Source: JAUIAI01 sp041396585 (GTDB lineage: Bacteria; Pseudomonadota; Gammaproteobacteria; Burkholderiales; Burkholderiaceae_E). Taken from it: DNA of 64,000 nt. The stretch is from the NCBI GenBank assembly GCA_041396585.1, contig JAWKYG010000007.1, positions 198,791 through 262,790 on the forward strand, read 5' to 3'. Position numbers and translations under genes: made by a program. The notes beneath the pieces are model-generated. The model saw nothing but the letters and a program-made list of their open reading frames with translations, made no database searches and was not told where the DNA came from. Shown piece after piece: positions 23,688 to 32,606 of this stretch; the stretch's first letter is position 1, and every line of letters begins with the position of its first letter.

Positions 23688-26335
23688 ACGCCACGGCGGA
23701 CGGCCCGTCGCCCGACCATGATCGCGGGGTACCTCCCGGCCACCCCGGGCACGGGGCCCGGGACGCTGCGAGCGCCGACCTCGACGGCGCCGCCCCCTCG
23801 GCCCGGGTGCTGATCTGGATGGCGCAGGCCGCCTGGCGGCAGCAGCCGGGAACCTTGATCGTGGCGATGCTGGCCATCGCGCTGGGCGTCGCGCTGGCCA
23901 GCGGCGTCCACGCGGTGAACCGGTCTGCGCTGGTCGCGTTCGCCGGTGCGCTTGCCACGGTCAACGGCCAGGCCGATCTGAGGCTGGGCGCCGCCCTGGG
24001 CAACATCACGGACGGCCGCCTCGAGGCGGTCGAGGCCATGCCCGAGGTCCGTGCGGCCGCTCCGGTGATCGAGAGCGCACTGCGCGTGCTCGGACCGGAC
24101 ACCGCGGCAATCGAGCTGCGCCTGATCGCGATCGACCCCTTGCGCGCCGCCGCGATACAGCCGCAGCTTGCGGCCGCGCTGGCCGATCGGAACCGGCCGG
24201 TCGATGCGCTCGCGAGCGACCGGGTCGCGCTGAGCCCGGGTGCGATGCGGGCGCTCGCGGTGCAGCCGGGGCAATCGATCACGGTCCTGACTCCGGCCGG
24301 GCCGCTGCCGATGACCGTGGCCGGGCAGGCGCCCGGGGCGACGGCCGACGACCGGCTCGCGGTGATGGACATCGCGACCGCCCAATGGCGCCTGCAGATG
24401 ACGGGCGAGTTGACCGGAATCGATCTCCGGCTGCGTGAGGGCGTGGATCCGCGCGCGTTCGCGCGCCTGCTCGGCGAGCGAGAGCCCGCGCTGATGCCCA
24501 TGAGCAGCGACACCGAGCATGCACGCATGTCGAACCTGTCGCGCGCCTACCGGGTCAACCTGAATGTGCTGGCCCTGGTGGCACTGCTGACCGGCGGTTT
24601 CATCGTGCAGGCGGCGATGCGCCTGTGCGTGGCGCGCCTGGCCAGCTCGCTGGCGCTGCTGGGCCTGCTTGGCGCGCCACGGTCGTTCGGCGCGCGTGCC
24701 CTGCATGGCCTGGCCCTGGCGCTCGGCGTGCTGGGCTCGGCGCTCGGTCTGCTGGGCGGCCTGGCGCTCGCGGGGCTGCTCCTGCGACTCGTCGGCGGCG
24801 ATCTCGGGGGCGGCTATTTCGCCAGCGAGCGCGTGCCGCTGCGGCCCGACGCTCTGGCGCTCGCCGGCTTTGGGCTGCTCGGGATCGTGGCGTCGCTGGC
24901 CGGCACCTGGGCGCCGGCCAGGCGGCTCGGGGACATCGCGCCGATGCGCACGCTGCGCGGCGGCCTGATCGACCCCCGGCCGCGGCTCGCGCGCAGCCTG
25001 TTCACCACCGCGACACTGGCCGCCTGTGCGCTGGGGTTGCTCTGGGTACCGGCGATCGATGGCCTGCCCTGGGCGGCCTATGCCAGCATGGGGTGTGCCC
25101 TGCTGGCCGGCATCAGCGTGATCGGCCCCTTGCTTGCCGGCCTGGCCCGGCGCCTCGAACGGGGCCTGGCGGCCGCCTGGCATTGGCCGCCCGGCTGGCT
25201 GGCCATCGCCAGGCTGGCCGACCAGCCCGGCGCGGCCGCCGTGGCCCTGTCCGGCGTGGTGGCCAGTTTTGCGCTGGTGACGGCGATGGGTGTCATGGTG
25301 CACAGCTTTCGCGGTTCGGTCGACCAATGGCTGCAAGCCGTGCTGCCCGCCGATCTGTATCTGCGCGCGCGGGTCAGCGGCACCGCCGGGGCGTTCGACG
25401 CCGACGCGCAGCGCGCATTGGCAGGCCGGGCCGGCGTCGGCGAGATCCGCTTCCTGCGCACCCGCGAGTTGTCCATCACCCCGGGCCAGGCGCCGATCAC
25501 GCTGATCGGCCGTGATGTCGATGTGCGCCAGCCAGAACGTGCGCTGCCACTGACGGGTCCTGCCCTGGCACCGGAGGCCGACACCGGCGACTGCCTGCGC
25601 GTGTTCGCCAGCGAACCCGCGGAGATTCGCCTGGGCTGGGCCACCGGCCAGCGCATCGAACTGCCGCTACCCGGACAGCCCTGCGCGGTGGTCGCCGGTG
25701 TCTGGCGCGACTACGCACGCCAGCACGGCGCCCTGGCCCTGTCCCGCAGCGATTACCGACGGCTCACCGGCGACGATACCGTCAGCGACGCGGCGATCAC
25801 GCTCGAGCCCGGAGCCTCCGCGGCCGCGGTGATTGAGGCCGCGCAGCAGCGGCTGGGCGCGCGGATCGATCTGCAGGCCAGGTCGGCCGGCGAGATACGC
25901 GCGCTGTCGCTCGGCATTTTCGATCGGAGCTTCGCCCTCACGCATGCCCTCGAGGGCGTGGCCCTGCTGGTTGGCCTGTTCGGCGTGGTCACCACGTTCG
26001 CCGGTGAGGCACAGGCGCGGCTGCGCGAGTTCGGTCTGCTGCGTCATCTCGGCTTCACGCGTCGCCAGATCACCCTGCAATTCGCCTGTGAAGCATCGAT
26101 TGCGATCGGTGCCGGCGTCGCGCTCGGCACCGCCCTGGGCGCCCTGCTCGCGCAGGTACTGATCCACCGCGTGAATCCCCAATCCTTCCACTGGCGGATG
26201 AGCACCGACTGGCCGATCCCGTCGCTGCTTGTCTCGGCCGCGCTGCTGATTCTGGTCGGCGTGATCGGCGCGGCACTGGCCACGCGGCGGGCGGCCGGAC
26301 AGGCGCCCATTCTCGCCGTGAGGGCCGACTGGTGA
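23684..26335 (+). CDS. FtsX-family ABC transporter permease
   Basis: 883-residue permease. An N-terminal membrane segment (TLIVAMLAIALGVALASGVH) precedes a large periplasmic domain. A central group of hydrophobic helices (about residues 290-550) and a second periplasmic domain follow. A C-terminal FtsX bundle completes it (GVALLVGLFGVVTTFAGEAQ, EFGLLRHLGFTRRQITLQFA). This architecture of two FtsX domains resembles YbbP/AttF-type permeases. Together with the preceding ATPase and the following AttH-like protein it makes a three-gene operon with overlapping ends. Substrate unknown. Confidence 0.88.
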   Translation: MNATADGPSPDHDRGVPPGHPGHGARDAASADLDGAAPSARVLIWMAQAAWRQQPGTLIVAMLAIALGVALASGVHAVNRSALVAFAGALATVNGQADLRLGAALGNITDGRLEAVEAMPEVRAAAPVIESALRVLGPDTAAIELRLIAIDPLRAAAIQPQLAAALADRNRPVDALASDRVALSPGAMRALAVQPGQSITVLTPAGPLPMTVAGQAPGATADDRLAVMDIATAQWRLQMTGELTGIDLRLREGVDPRAFARLLGEREPALMPMSSDTEHARMSNLSRAYRVNLNVLALVALLTGGFIVQAAMRLCVARLASSLALLGLLGAPRSFGARALHGLALALGVLGSALGLLGGLALAGLLLRLVGGDLGGGYFASERVPLRPDALALAGFGLLGIVASLAGTWAPARRLGDIAPMRTLRGGLIDPRPRLARSLFTTATLAACALGLLWVPAIDGLPWAAYASMGCALLAGISVIGPLLAGLARRLERGLAAAWHWPPGWLAIARLADQPGAAAVALSGVVASFALVTAMGVMVHSFRGSVDQWLQAVLPADLYLRARVSGTAGAFDADAQRALAGRAGVGEIRFLRTRELSITPGQAPITLIGRDVDVRQPERALPLTGPALAPEADTGDCLRVFASEPAEIRLGWATGQRIELPLPGQPCAVVAGVWRDYARQHGALALSRSDYRRLTGDDTVSDAAITLEPGASAAAVIEAAQQRLGARIDLQARSAGEIRALSLGIFDRSFALTHALEGVALLVGLFGVVTTFAGEAQARLREFGLLRHLGFTRRQITLQFACEASIAIGAGVALGTALGALLAQVLIHRVNPQSFHWRMSTDWPIPSLLVSAALLILVGVIGAALATRRAAGQAPILAVRADW

Positions 26336-27524
26336 CACGTGTCGGACACCAGACGCGTGTGACGAGCACCCGCCGGCGGCGGCTGCTGAAGACGCTGATG
26401 CCCGCAGCCTGGTCTGTCGCGATCGCGACGCCCGGGCGAAGCGAAGGCCTGGCCGCTGCCGGTGCGAGTCTCCCGCCCGTCGCGGACGACCGACCCGCCA
26501 CCGACGATTTCGCGGTCGTGCAGCGCGCGCATGCGCTGGTGTTCCCGCGCGACCATGGCGCGCATCCGGCCTTTCGAACCGAGTGGTGGTATCTGACAGC
26601 CTGGCTGAGCACCGATGCCGGGGACGCCGGAATCCAGGTGACCTTCTTTCGCGCGCGCACCGGGCTCGGCCGGGACAATCCGAGCCGCTTCGCGCCGCGC
26701 CAGCTGCTGTTCGCCCATGCCGCGATCAGCATCGCCGATCAGGGGCACGCGGTTTATGCCCAGATCGCCCGGCGCGTGGATGGAGCGCACGCGGGTTTGC
26801 CGTCGACGACACTCGCGTGGTCATCGGCCCGCCCCACCAGCGCTGGCAGTTGCTGCGCGACACGCACGGCAGCTATCGCGTGGCGATCGACAGCGAGCCG
26901 ATCGGACTGGAATTGCGCGCCGAACCGCAGTCGGCACCCTGGCTGCAAGGCGAACAAGGCTACTCGCGCAAGGGGCCGGAGCCCACCCAGGCCAGCCACT
27001 ACTACAGTCGGCCCAGGCTGGCCGTCGCCGGGCGGGCCCGGTTGCAGTCACGGCCCCTGGCGATCCGCTCCGGTCAGGGCTGGCTGGATCATGAATGGTC
27101 CAGCACGCTGCTGGCGGAACAGGCCAGCGGTTGGGACTGGGTCGGGCTGAATCTGTTCGACGGCCGCTCGCTGATGGCGTTTCGGATCCGCCGGCATCCG
27201 GCCGGCGATGTCTGGCGCAGCGGCAACTGGCGGGACCCGGTCGGGCGCACGACGCCCGACGAGCCGCACTTCGAGCCGCTCAGGCACTGGCGCTCGCCAC
27301 GCACCGGCGTGGTCTACCCGGTCGCCCAGCGCATTCGATTGGCCAGCGGGGCTGCCCTGTTGCTGCAACCGCTGCTCGATGACCAGGAAATCGACGCGCG
27401 CGCAAGCACCGGCACGCTGTACTGGGAGGGCGCGGTGCGGGTGTTCGACGAGCGGGCTCCCGGCGCCGAGATCGGCCGGGGCTATCTGGAGCTGACCGGC
27501 TACGGTGAGCCGATCCGGCTCTGA
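26332..27524 (+). CDS. AttH-like lipocalin-domain protein (one frameshift)
   Basis: Exported protein with two lipocalin-like halves, as in AttH and the CrtC-related family. The GTG start overlaps the permease stop (GTGA). The first 150 residues (VFPRDHGAHPAFRTEWWYLT, FFRARTGLG, RQLLFAHAAISIAD) and the rest (GLELRAEPQSAPWLQGEQGY, SHYYSRPRLAV, GWLDHEWSSTLLAEQASGWD, LNLFDGRSLMAFRIR) lie in two frames that join near 26790. The WWYLT and HEWSS motifs are hallmarks of this family. The repaired length is about 397 residues. It very commonly follows an ATPase-permease pair such as the one here; the role is unproven. Confidence 0.82.
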
Positions 27525-27559
27525 GCCTGCCCGGCGCCCGGCCCGAGCCTCACGCCGGA

Positions 27560-28909
27560 CTATCGCTTGACCGGTGCGCCGTCCGCGCCGGGCAGACGAT
27601 CGAGCCAGCCGGTCAGAGCCGGCATCCATAGCGTCGGCACCGCCATCGCCCAGTGTCCGTTACCGCTGCCGGGCACACTGACCTCGACGAACTCCCCTTG
27701 CCCGCCACCGGCGGCAAACACCTGGAAGTTCTCGCGACTGTGGGCGATCGCGTAGTAGGGATCATCCTGCCCATACACCCACAGCGTGGGGCCGCCAAAT
27801 CCGGTGCCACGGCCGAACAGGGACTGATTGATCGTCGCGGCCGAGCGGCAACCCTCGGCGACCCAGCCGCCCACGAAGTTCACGGCCCCCGTCACCACTT
27901 GCGGATGGAGCCCGGCATAGGCCACAGACAAAACGCCGCCGCGCGAATCGCCGGCGATCAGCATGGGCGCCTCGCTGACGTCCGGGCGTGCGCGCAGCGC
28001 GGTGATGGCCGCATCGAGATCGTCCAGCGCACGCTGCGCCCCGGCCAGCGATCGTTTGACCTCGCAGGTGTAACCCTTGCTTCGATCGCGCGAAAAGCCC
28101 TCGTCGTAAAGGCCGTCGGACTTGCCGCGCCCGCGGCGCTGCGGGAAGGCGACGATCCAACCGCGCTGGTTGAGCAGATCCGCCAGCCACGGATTCGACC
28201 AGGTCTGTCTGGCCAGGGCCGGCTCGGTGCCCCGGCCGGTGGAACCGTGATTGACCACCGCCAGCGGGAACGGTCCGTTGCCGGGCGGCCGGTAGATGAC
28301 CGCTTCGAGCATGACCGCCTGCCCGTTCTCGACCAGCGCGGTGTCCAGACGCACGCTCTGGCCAGCCAGCCAGGGCAGCGACGCCGCCGGATTCCTCAGC
28401 TCTTGCAGGCTGCTGCGCGAGAGCACCGCGAAACCACCCCCTTGCCCGAACACCGCGCGCAGGCGCCCGCTGCCCGAATGCGTGAACCGTATGGCTGCGC
28501 CGGCGCCGGTCACGGTCATCGTGTCGCCACGGATCTCGGCGTCCCGGCGCGCCCAGTTGGCGGCAAATCTTCCCGGGCTTCCGGCCACTGCATAGACCAC
28601 CTTCGCGCTGCCGGCAGCGTCGACCGACTCCACGACCAGCACCGTGTTCAAGCGCCCGTCCCATGAACCGACCCAGGCACCGGCGAACGGGGAAGTGTCA
28701 TTGGATGCGACCACATCGGCAGGCAAAGGTACTCCACCGATGAGTCGCTCGCCCGTCGTGGCAAAAACGCGACCGTGACCCATCAGAGTCAGTACGATCA
28801 GGCACGCCGTCACGAGAGCCGAAACGGGGGTCGGGTTGCGCCGCCGACCGACCTGCGCCCGCGGCCAGCACCTACCGTCATCCGGGGTCAAGACGTTCTT
28901 CGCGACCAT
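27560..28909 (-). CDS. Secreted alpha/beta hydrolase
   Basis: 449-residue protein from ATG 28909, which has the site GAGGA upstream. An N-terminal hydrophobic segment (VSALVTACLIVLTLMGHGRV) is a probable signal. Residues about 60-180 form a small beta-rich domain (SPFAGAWVGSWDGRLNTVLV). The alpha/beta hydrolase domain carries PFPLAVVNHGSTGRG, the nucleophile elbow IAGDSRGGVLSVAYAG, the acid region LWVYGQDDPYYA and the His in GNGHWAM. It is closest in style to dienelactone-hydrolase or acyl-peptidase-like esterases; no specific substrate can be given. It follows the Tm-1-like gene by 28 bases on the same strand. Confidence 0.82.
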   Translation of the reverse strand: MVAKNVLTPDDGRCWPRAQVGRRRNPTPVSALVTACLIVLTLMGHGRVFATTGERLIGGVPLPADVVASNDTSPFAGAWVGSWDGRLNTVLVVESVDAAGSAKVVYAVAGSPGRFAANWARRDAEIRGDTMTVTGAGAAIRFTHSGSGRLRAVFGQGGGFAVLSRSSLQELRNPAASLPWLAGQSVRLDTALVENGQAVMLEAVIYRPPGNGPFPLAVVNHGSTGRGTEPALARQTWSNPWLADLLNQRGWIVAFPQRRGRGKSDGLYDEGFSRDRSKGYTCEVKRSLAGAQRALDDLDAAITALRARPDVSEAPMLIAGDSRGGVLSVAYAGLHPQVVTGAVNFVGGWVAEGCRSAATINQSLFGRGTGFGGPTLWVYGQDDPYYAIAHSRENFQVFAAGGGQGEFVEVSVPGSGNGHWAMAVPTLWMPALTGWLDRLPGADGAPVKR

Positions 28910-28937
28910 CCGTGCTTCCTCGAAGAAGCCAGCCATC

Positions 28938-30182
28938 TCAAGCACCTGCCCGTCGGACCAGCCCGCGCGCCAGCCAATCATCGAAAATCGCCAGAGCCCG
29001 CTCGACGAACCCGGCATCATTGATGTGCGCATCCAGACGATGCAGCTCGACATTGTCCGGGCAGCCGCGCGTCAGTTCTTCGACGAACGCCGCCAGACCG
29101 ACGGGATCGTGGAGATCGGCGCCGGGTCGGTCCCATTCATTGCACCCGGCCATCGGCAGCAGCAAGGCGGTAGGCCCGCGCGCCTGGGCCAGCCGTTCGC
29201 AGTGAGCGCGCGCCACGGCGCGTCGACCGGCCTCGTCGAGCATCACCGCGGTGAGCAGGCGGTTGTGCACATGGCTGGGCAGATCACGCAGCGCCTCGGG
29301 CACCGGTTGCCAACCCACCAGATCGACCAGATCGTAGCAACCGGGTGCGACCAGCTGCGGCACACCGGCGCGCCCGGCCGCGGTGAGGCGGTCGGGCCCC
29401 GCAGAGATCATCGAACCGTTCAGATGATTGCCGACCTCCTGGGTGGCGAAGTCGAACACGCAGGCGAAAGCACCCTGTGCCGCGAGATTCTCGAAAGCGC
29501 GCCCGCCCATGCCGGTGGCGTGAAACACCGCCACCTCGAAACCCCGCTGTTCGAGCGCAGGCTTCAATGCCACCATGTAGTGCAGCACGGTCTTGCCGAA
29601 CGAGGTCATGCCGATCATCGGCCGCTTCTGCGCGGGCACTCGCACGGCACGCGCGGCACCGAGCACGGCACCGGCTGCCTGGCTCAGCGAGGCCCGGCAG
29701 ATGTCGTTCAAACCATAGAGGCCGCCGGCCCAGAGAATCATCTGCACATCGGCGGGCAGGCGCTCGGGCGGAATCATCGGCGAGAATGCGACGGTGGACA
29801 CGATCACCTTGGGCACGCCCAGCGGCAGCGCCGAACAGACATCGAGTGCGAGGTCTGTGCCCATGGTGCCACCGAGCGCGATCAGACCGTGAATCCGCCC
29901 CTTGCCGTAGAGATCGGCGGCGACATGCCCCGCCCCCTCGGCCATGATCTGCATGGCCAGGTTCTCGTCACCGGCGCCGATGGCCTCCTCGATCGTGCGG
30001 CCACCCGCCTGGGCCACCTCGTGCTTGGAGATGTCGGTCGGCGAGGACGGATCGCCAAGCACGCTGACATCCATCGTGATCACCCGGCCGCCCTGGCCGC
30101 GGATGACCTCGGCGATGAAACCGAGCTCATCGTCCTTGGTATCGAAGGTGCCGACGACGAGAATCGTCCGATCGGGATTCAT
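28938..30182 (-). CDS. Tm-1-like ATP-binding domain protein (UPF0261)
   Basis: 414-residue protein. The N-terminus ILVVGTFDTKDDELGFIAEV and later GLIALGGTMGTDLALDVCSA, KVIVSTVAFSPM, GMTSFGKTVLHYM and FHATGMGGRAFENLA are diagnostic of the Tm-1-like/UPF0261 family. The C-terminal domain includes GCYDLVDLVGW and PMAGCNEWDRPGADLHDP. The ATG at 30182 follows GAGGAG. The plant homologue Tm-1 binds ATP and inhibits a viral replicase; the bacterial role is not settled. In bacteria the gene is often near catabolic oxygenases, as here (divergent FAD monooxygenase). The usual companion, a TIM-barrel phosphoenolpyruvate-hydrolase-like gene, is absent from the window. Confidence 0.88.
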   Translation of the reverse strand: MNPDRTILVVGTFDTKDDELGFIAEVIRGQGGRVITMDVSVLGDPSSPTDISKHEVAQAGGRTIEEAIGAGDENLAMQIMAEGAGHVAADLYGKGRIHGLIALGGTMGTDLALDVCSALPLGVPKVIVSTVAFSPMIPPERLPADVQMILWAGGLYGLNDICRASLSQAAGAVLGAARAVRVPAQKRPMIGMTSFGKTVLHYMVALKPALEQRGFEVAVFHATGMGGRAFENLAAQGAFACVFDFATQEVGNHLNGSMISAGPDRLTAAGRAGVPQLVAPGCYDLVDLVGWQPVPEALRDLPSHVHNRLLTAVMLDEAGRRAVARAHCERLAQARGPTALLLPMAGCNEWDRPGADLHDPVGLAAFVEELTRGCPDNVELHRLDAHINDAGFVERALAIFDDWLARGLVRRAGA

Positions 30183-30358
30183 GCAGGGCTCCTCAGTCAG
30201 GCTGTCCCGGGCCATGCGGCCCGGCCGCCAGGCTGCGATCGCCGCAGTGTATCGGCTTGGCGCCGCTGCGCACACGGATCGGGCCGTGATAGATTGAATA
30301 GCGACCCGCCCCCGGCACCCCGACGGTGCGCGGGGCCCCGTCAGCGCAGGAGCCCGCC

Positions 30359-31981
30359 TTGTTCGACGATCGTTACTCTCTCGCCTTCAAGCTCTACCCG
30401 TACGAGCGCAGCAGCGACCAGGACGCCACCGCCCCGGTGCGTCATCCCGTGGTGGTCATGGGCGGTGGCCCCATCGGTGTGGCCACGGCGCTCGATCTCG
30501 GTCTGCAAGGCATCCCCGTCGTGGTGCTCGATGATCACGAGGGCATCGGCATGGGCAGCCGCGCGATCTGCTTCGCCAAGCGCTGTCTGGAGATCGCAGA
30601 TCGCTACGGCTGCGGCGAACCGATGCTCGAAAAGGGCGTGATCTGGAACCTGGGCAAGGTGTTCCACGAGGATCGCAAGGTGTTCGAGTTCAACCTGTTG
30701 CCCGAGCAAGGCCATAAGTTCCCGGCCTTCATCAATCTGCAACAGCCCTACTTCGAGCGCTTCATCGTCGAGCGTGTGCGTGCGGCCCAGGCCGAGGGCG
30801 CACCGATCCAGTTGCGCGGCAAGAACCGCGTCGACGCGGTCACCGTGCACGATGACCATGTCGCGCTCGAAGTCATGACACCGGAGGGCCCATACACCCT
30901 CGAGGCCGGCTGGCTGATCGGCTGCGACGGCGCATCTTCGCCGCTGCGCGGCATGCTCGGGCTGGATTTCGAAGGGCGCGTGTTCGAAGATAACTTCCTG
31001 ATCGCCGACATCCGCATGAAGGCCGATTTCCCGACCGAACGCTGGTTCTGGTTCGAGCCCTCTCACAAGGCCGGCGCCTCCACCCTGCTGCACAAGCAGC
31101 CCGATGACGTCTGGCGGATCGATTTCCAGATCGGCTGGGACATCGATCGGCGCAAGGAGTTGCAGGAGGAGAATGTTCGCGCCCGGCTCGATGCGATGCT
31201 CGGGCCCGGCATCGGGTACGAACTGGTCTGGACCTCGGTCTACACCTTCCAGTGCCGGCGGATGAAGAAATTCCGCCACGGTCGGGTGATCTTCGCCGGC
31301 GACGCGGCCCACCAGGTCTCGCCCTTCGGGGCGCGTGGCGCCAACTCGGGCATGCAGGACGTCGACAACCTGGGGTGGAAGCTGGGCATGGTGATTCGCG
31401 GCCAGGCCCCGGATGCGCTGCTGGACAGCTATGACATCGAGCGCATCCACGGGGCGGACGAAAACATCCTGAACTCCACGCGCGCCACCGATTTCATCAC
31501 GCCCAAGTCCAGCATCAGCCACGTGTTTCGCAATGCGGTGCTCGATCTGGCCGAGCGGCACGCGTTTGCACGCCCGCTGATCAACTCCGGCCGGCTGTCG
31601 GTGCCCTGCGTCTACGACGGCTCGCCGCTCAATGGCCCCGATGCCCTGGCCGGCGGGCCGGCCCGAACGCGCGTCGGCAGCCCGTGCCCGGATGCGCCAC
31701 TCGCAGACGGCTTCCTGCTGTCCCTTCTGGGTGGGGAGTTCACGCTGCTGACCCTCGATGCGCAGGCGCCGGAAACGCTGGACATCGACGGCATCCGGGT
31801 GCGCCGCGTGGCGCTGTCGGCGCAGGGCGCGCAAAACACGACGCTGCGCGAACGCTATCTGGGCCAGGCGCAAAGCGCCGTCTATCTGATCCGCCCCGAC
31901 CAACATGTGACGGCCCGCTGGGCCGGCTTCGACGAGGCCGCGGTGCGTTCAGCGCTGCGCGCGGCCTGCGCCAAGGAATGA
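30359..31981 (+). CDS. FAD-dependent aromatic monooxygenase (PheA/TfdB family)
   Basis: 540-residue flavoprotein hydroxylase. A TTG start at 30359 follows CAGGAG. FAD-binding motifs are VVVMGGGPIGVATALDLGLQ, the second motif region GCDGASSPLRGMLG and the ribityl-binding RVIFAGDAAHQVSPFGARG followed by NSGMQDVDNLGWKL. The C-terminal thioredoxin-like domain typical of the phenol hydroxylase group follows (about residue 440 onward). Such enzymes hydroxylate phenols, 3-hydroxybenzoates or hydroxyphenylpropionates with NAD(P)H and O2; the exact substrate is unknown. It is directly followed (2 bases) by a DUF2783 gene and is divergent from the Tm-1-like gene. Confidence 0.88.
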   Translation: MFDDRYSLAFKLYPYERSSDQDATAPVRHPVVVMGGGPIGVATALDLGLQGIPVVVLDDHEGIGMGSRAICFAKRCLEIADRYGCGEPMLEKGVIWNLGKVFHEDRKVFEFNLLPEQGHKFPAFINLQQPYFERFIVERVRAAQAEGAPIQLRGKNRVDAVTVHDDHVALEVMTPEGPYTLEAGWLIGCDGASSPLRGMLGLDFEGRVFEDNFLIADIRMKADFPTERWFWFEPSHKAGASTLLHKQPDDVWRIDFQIGWDIDRRKELQEENVRARLDAMLGPGIGYELVWTSVYTFQCRRMKKFRHGRVIFAGDAAHQVSPFGARGANSGMQDVDNLGWKLGMVIRGQAPDALLDSYDIERIHGADENILNSTRATDFITPKSSISHVFRNAVLDLAERHAFARPLINSGRLSVPCVYDGSPLNGPDALAGGPARTRVGSPCPDAPLADGFLLSLLGGEFTLLTLDAQAPETLDIDGIRVRRVALSAQGAQNTTLRERYLGQAQSAVYLIRPDQHVTARWAGFDEAAVRSALRAACAKE

Positions 31982-31983
31982 GC

Positions 31984-32178
31984 ATGGCCACGCTGAACAC
32001 CGAACCGAACATCCCCGATCCCGACGACTTCTATGCGGAACTGATTCGCGCCCACGAGGGGCTCACCGACCAGCAAAGCACGCAGTTCAATGCACACCTC
32101 ATTCTGCTGCTGGCCAATCACATCGGCGATCGCCAGGCGCTGCGCGAGGCCCTGGCTGCGGCAGCGCCCGCGCGCTGA
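31984..32178 (+). CDS. DUF2783 small protein
   Basis: 64-residue soluble protein, MATLNTEPNIPDPDDFYAEL, with the DUF2783 core LIRAHEGLTDQQSTQFNAHL followed by ILLLANHIGD. It begins 2 bases after the FAD monooxygenase stop, so the two are translationally coupled. DUF2783 genes recur directly next to FAD-dependent aromatic hydroxylases. A structural or accessory role to that enzyme is plausible but unproven. Confidence 0.8.
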   Translation: MATLNTEPNIPDPDDFYAELIRAHEGLTDQQSTQFNAHLILLLANHIGDRQALREALAAAAPAR

Positions 32179-32196
32179 GCGCCGCGGCCGCGTGGC

Positions 32197-32514
32197 TCAG
32201 GAGGCCGACGAACTGCCGGCGCCGAAGCGCCCGAGAAAGCGCGATACGCTGGCAGCCACGTCCTGCTGGACATCGACCGGCAAGCGCTTGACCAGGAAGG
32301 GCACGCCGATCGCGAGTGCCGCCGCATCGTCGGCCCAGCCGAGCAGAAGCGCGAAATCCGGCAGCAGATCGATCGGGCTGATCGCGTAGGCGATCAGGCC
32401 CAGGGTGGCCAGCTTGATCGTCCTGGGGGTACCCGGGTGCCGGAGCGCGAAAAGCAGCATCAGGCCCTCGCGACCGAGCAGCTTGATCAGGGCATAGAGA
32501 CGGGCAATCCACAT
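32197..32514 (-). CDS. YkvA-like DUF1232 membrane protein
   Basis: 105-residue protein with the DUF1232 signature RTIKLATLGLIAYAISPIDL followed by LPDFALLLGWADDAAALAIG. This forms one or two hydrophobic helices bearing the conserved SPIDLLPDF motif. ATG 32514 is preferred to TTG 32520 because GGAGGA lies 6 bases upstream of it. Role unknown. It converges with the DUF2783 gene. Confidence 0.85.
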   Translation of the reverse strand: MWIARLYALIKLLGREGLMLLFALRHPGTPRTIKLATLGLIAYAISPIDLLPDFALLLGWADDAAALAIGVPFLVKRLPVDVQQDVAASVSRFLGRFGAGSSSAS

Positions 32515-32562
32515 GGGCAATCCTCCAGCGGGCAGTTGTCCTGAGGTTGAAGGCTGGTTCGA

Positions 32563-32577
32563 GCCACCCCGGGTGGC
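32563..32577 (-). terminator. Hairpin after gspF
   Basis: GCCACCCCGGGTGGC is a perfect inverted repeat (six-base-pair stem, CCG loop) 30 bases past the gspF stop in the direction of transcription. There is no T-run, so it is at best a weak or Rho-assisted terminator. Confidence 0.3.
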
Positions 32578-32606
32578 CCGGGCGGGGACGCCCTGGCGCA
32601 GCCGGA

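Noticed and set aside
23390..25336. A 648-codon open frame antisense to the ABC ATPase and permease
   Set aside because: Composition is Gln/Arg/His-rich with no motif; it mirrors strongly coding sequence on the other strand.
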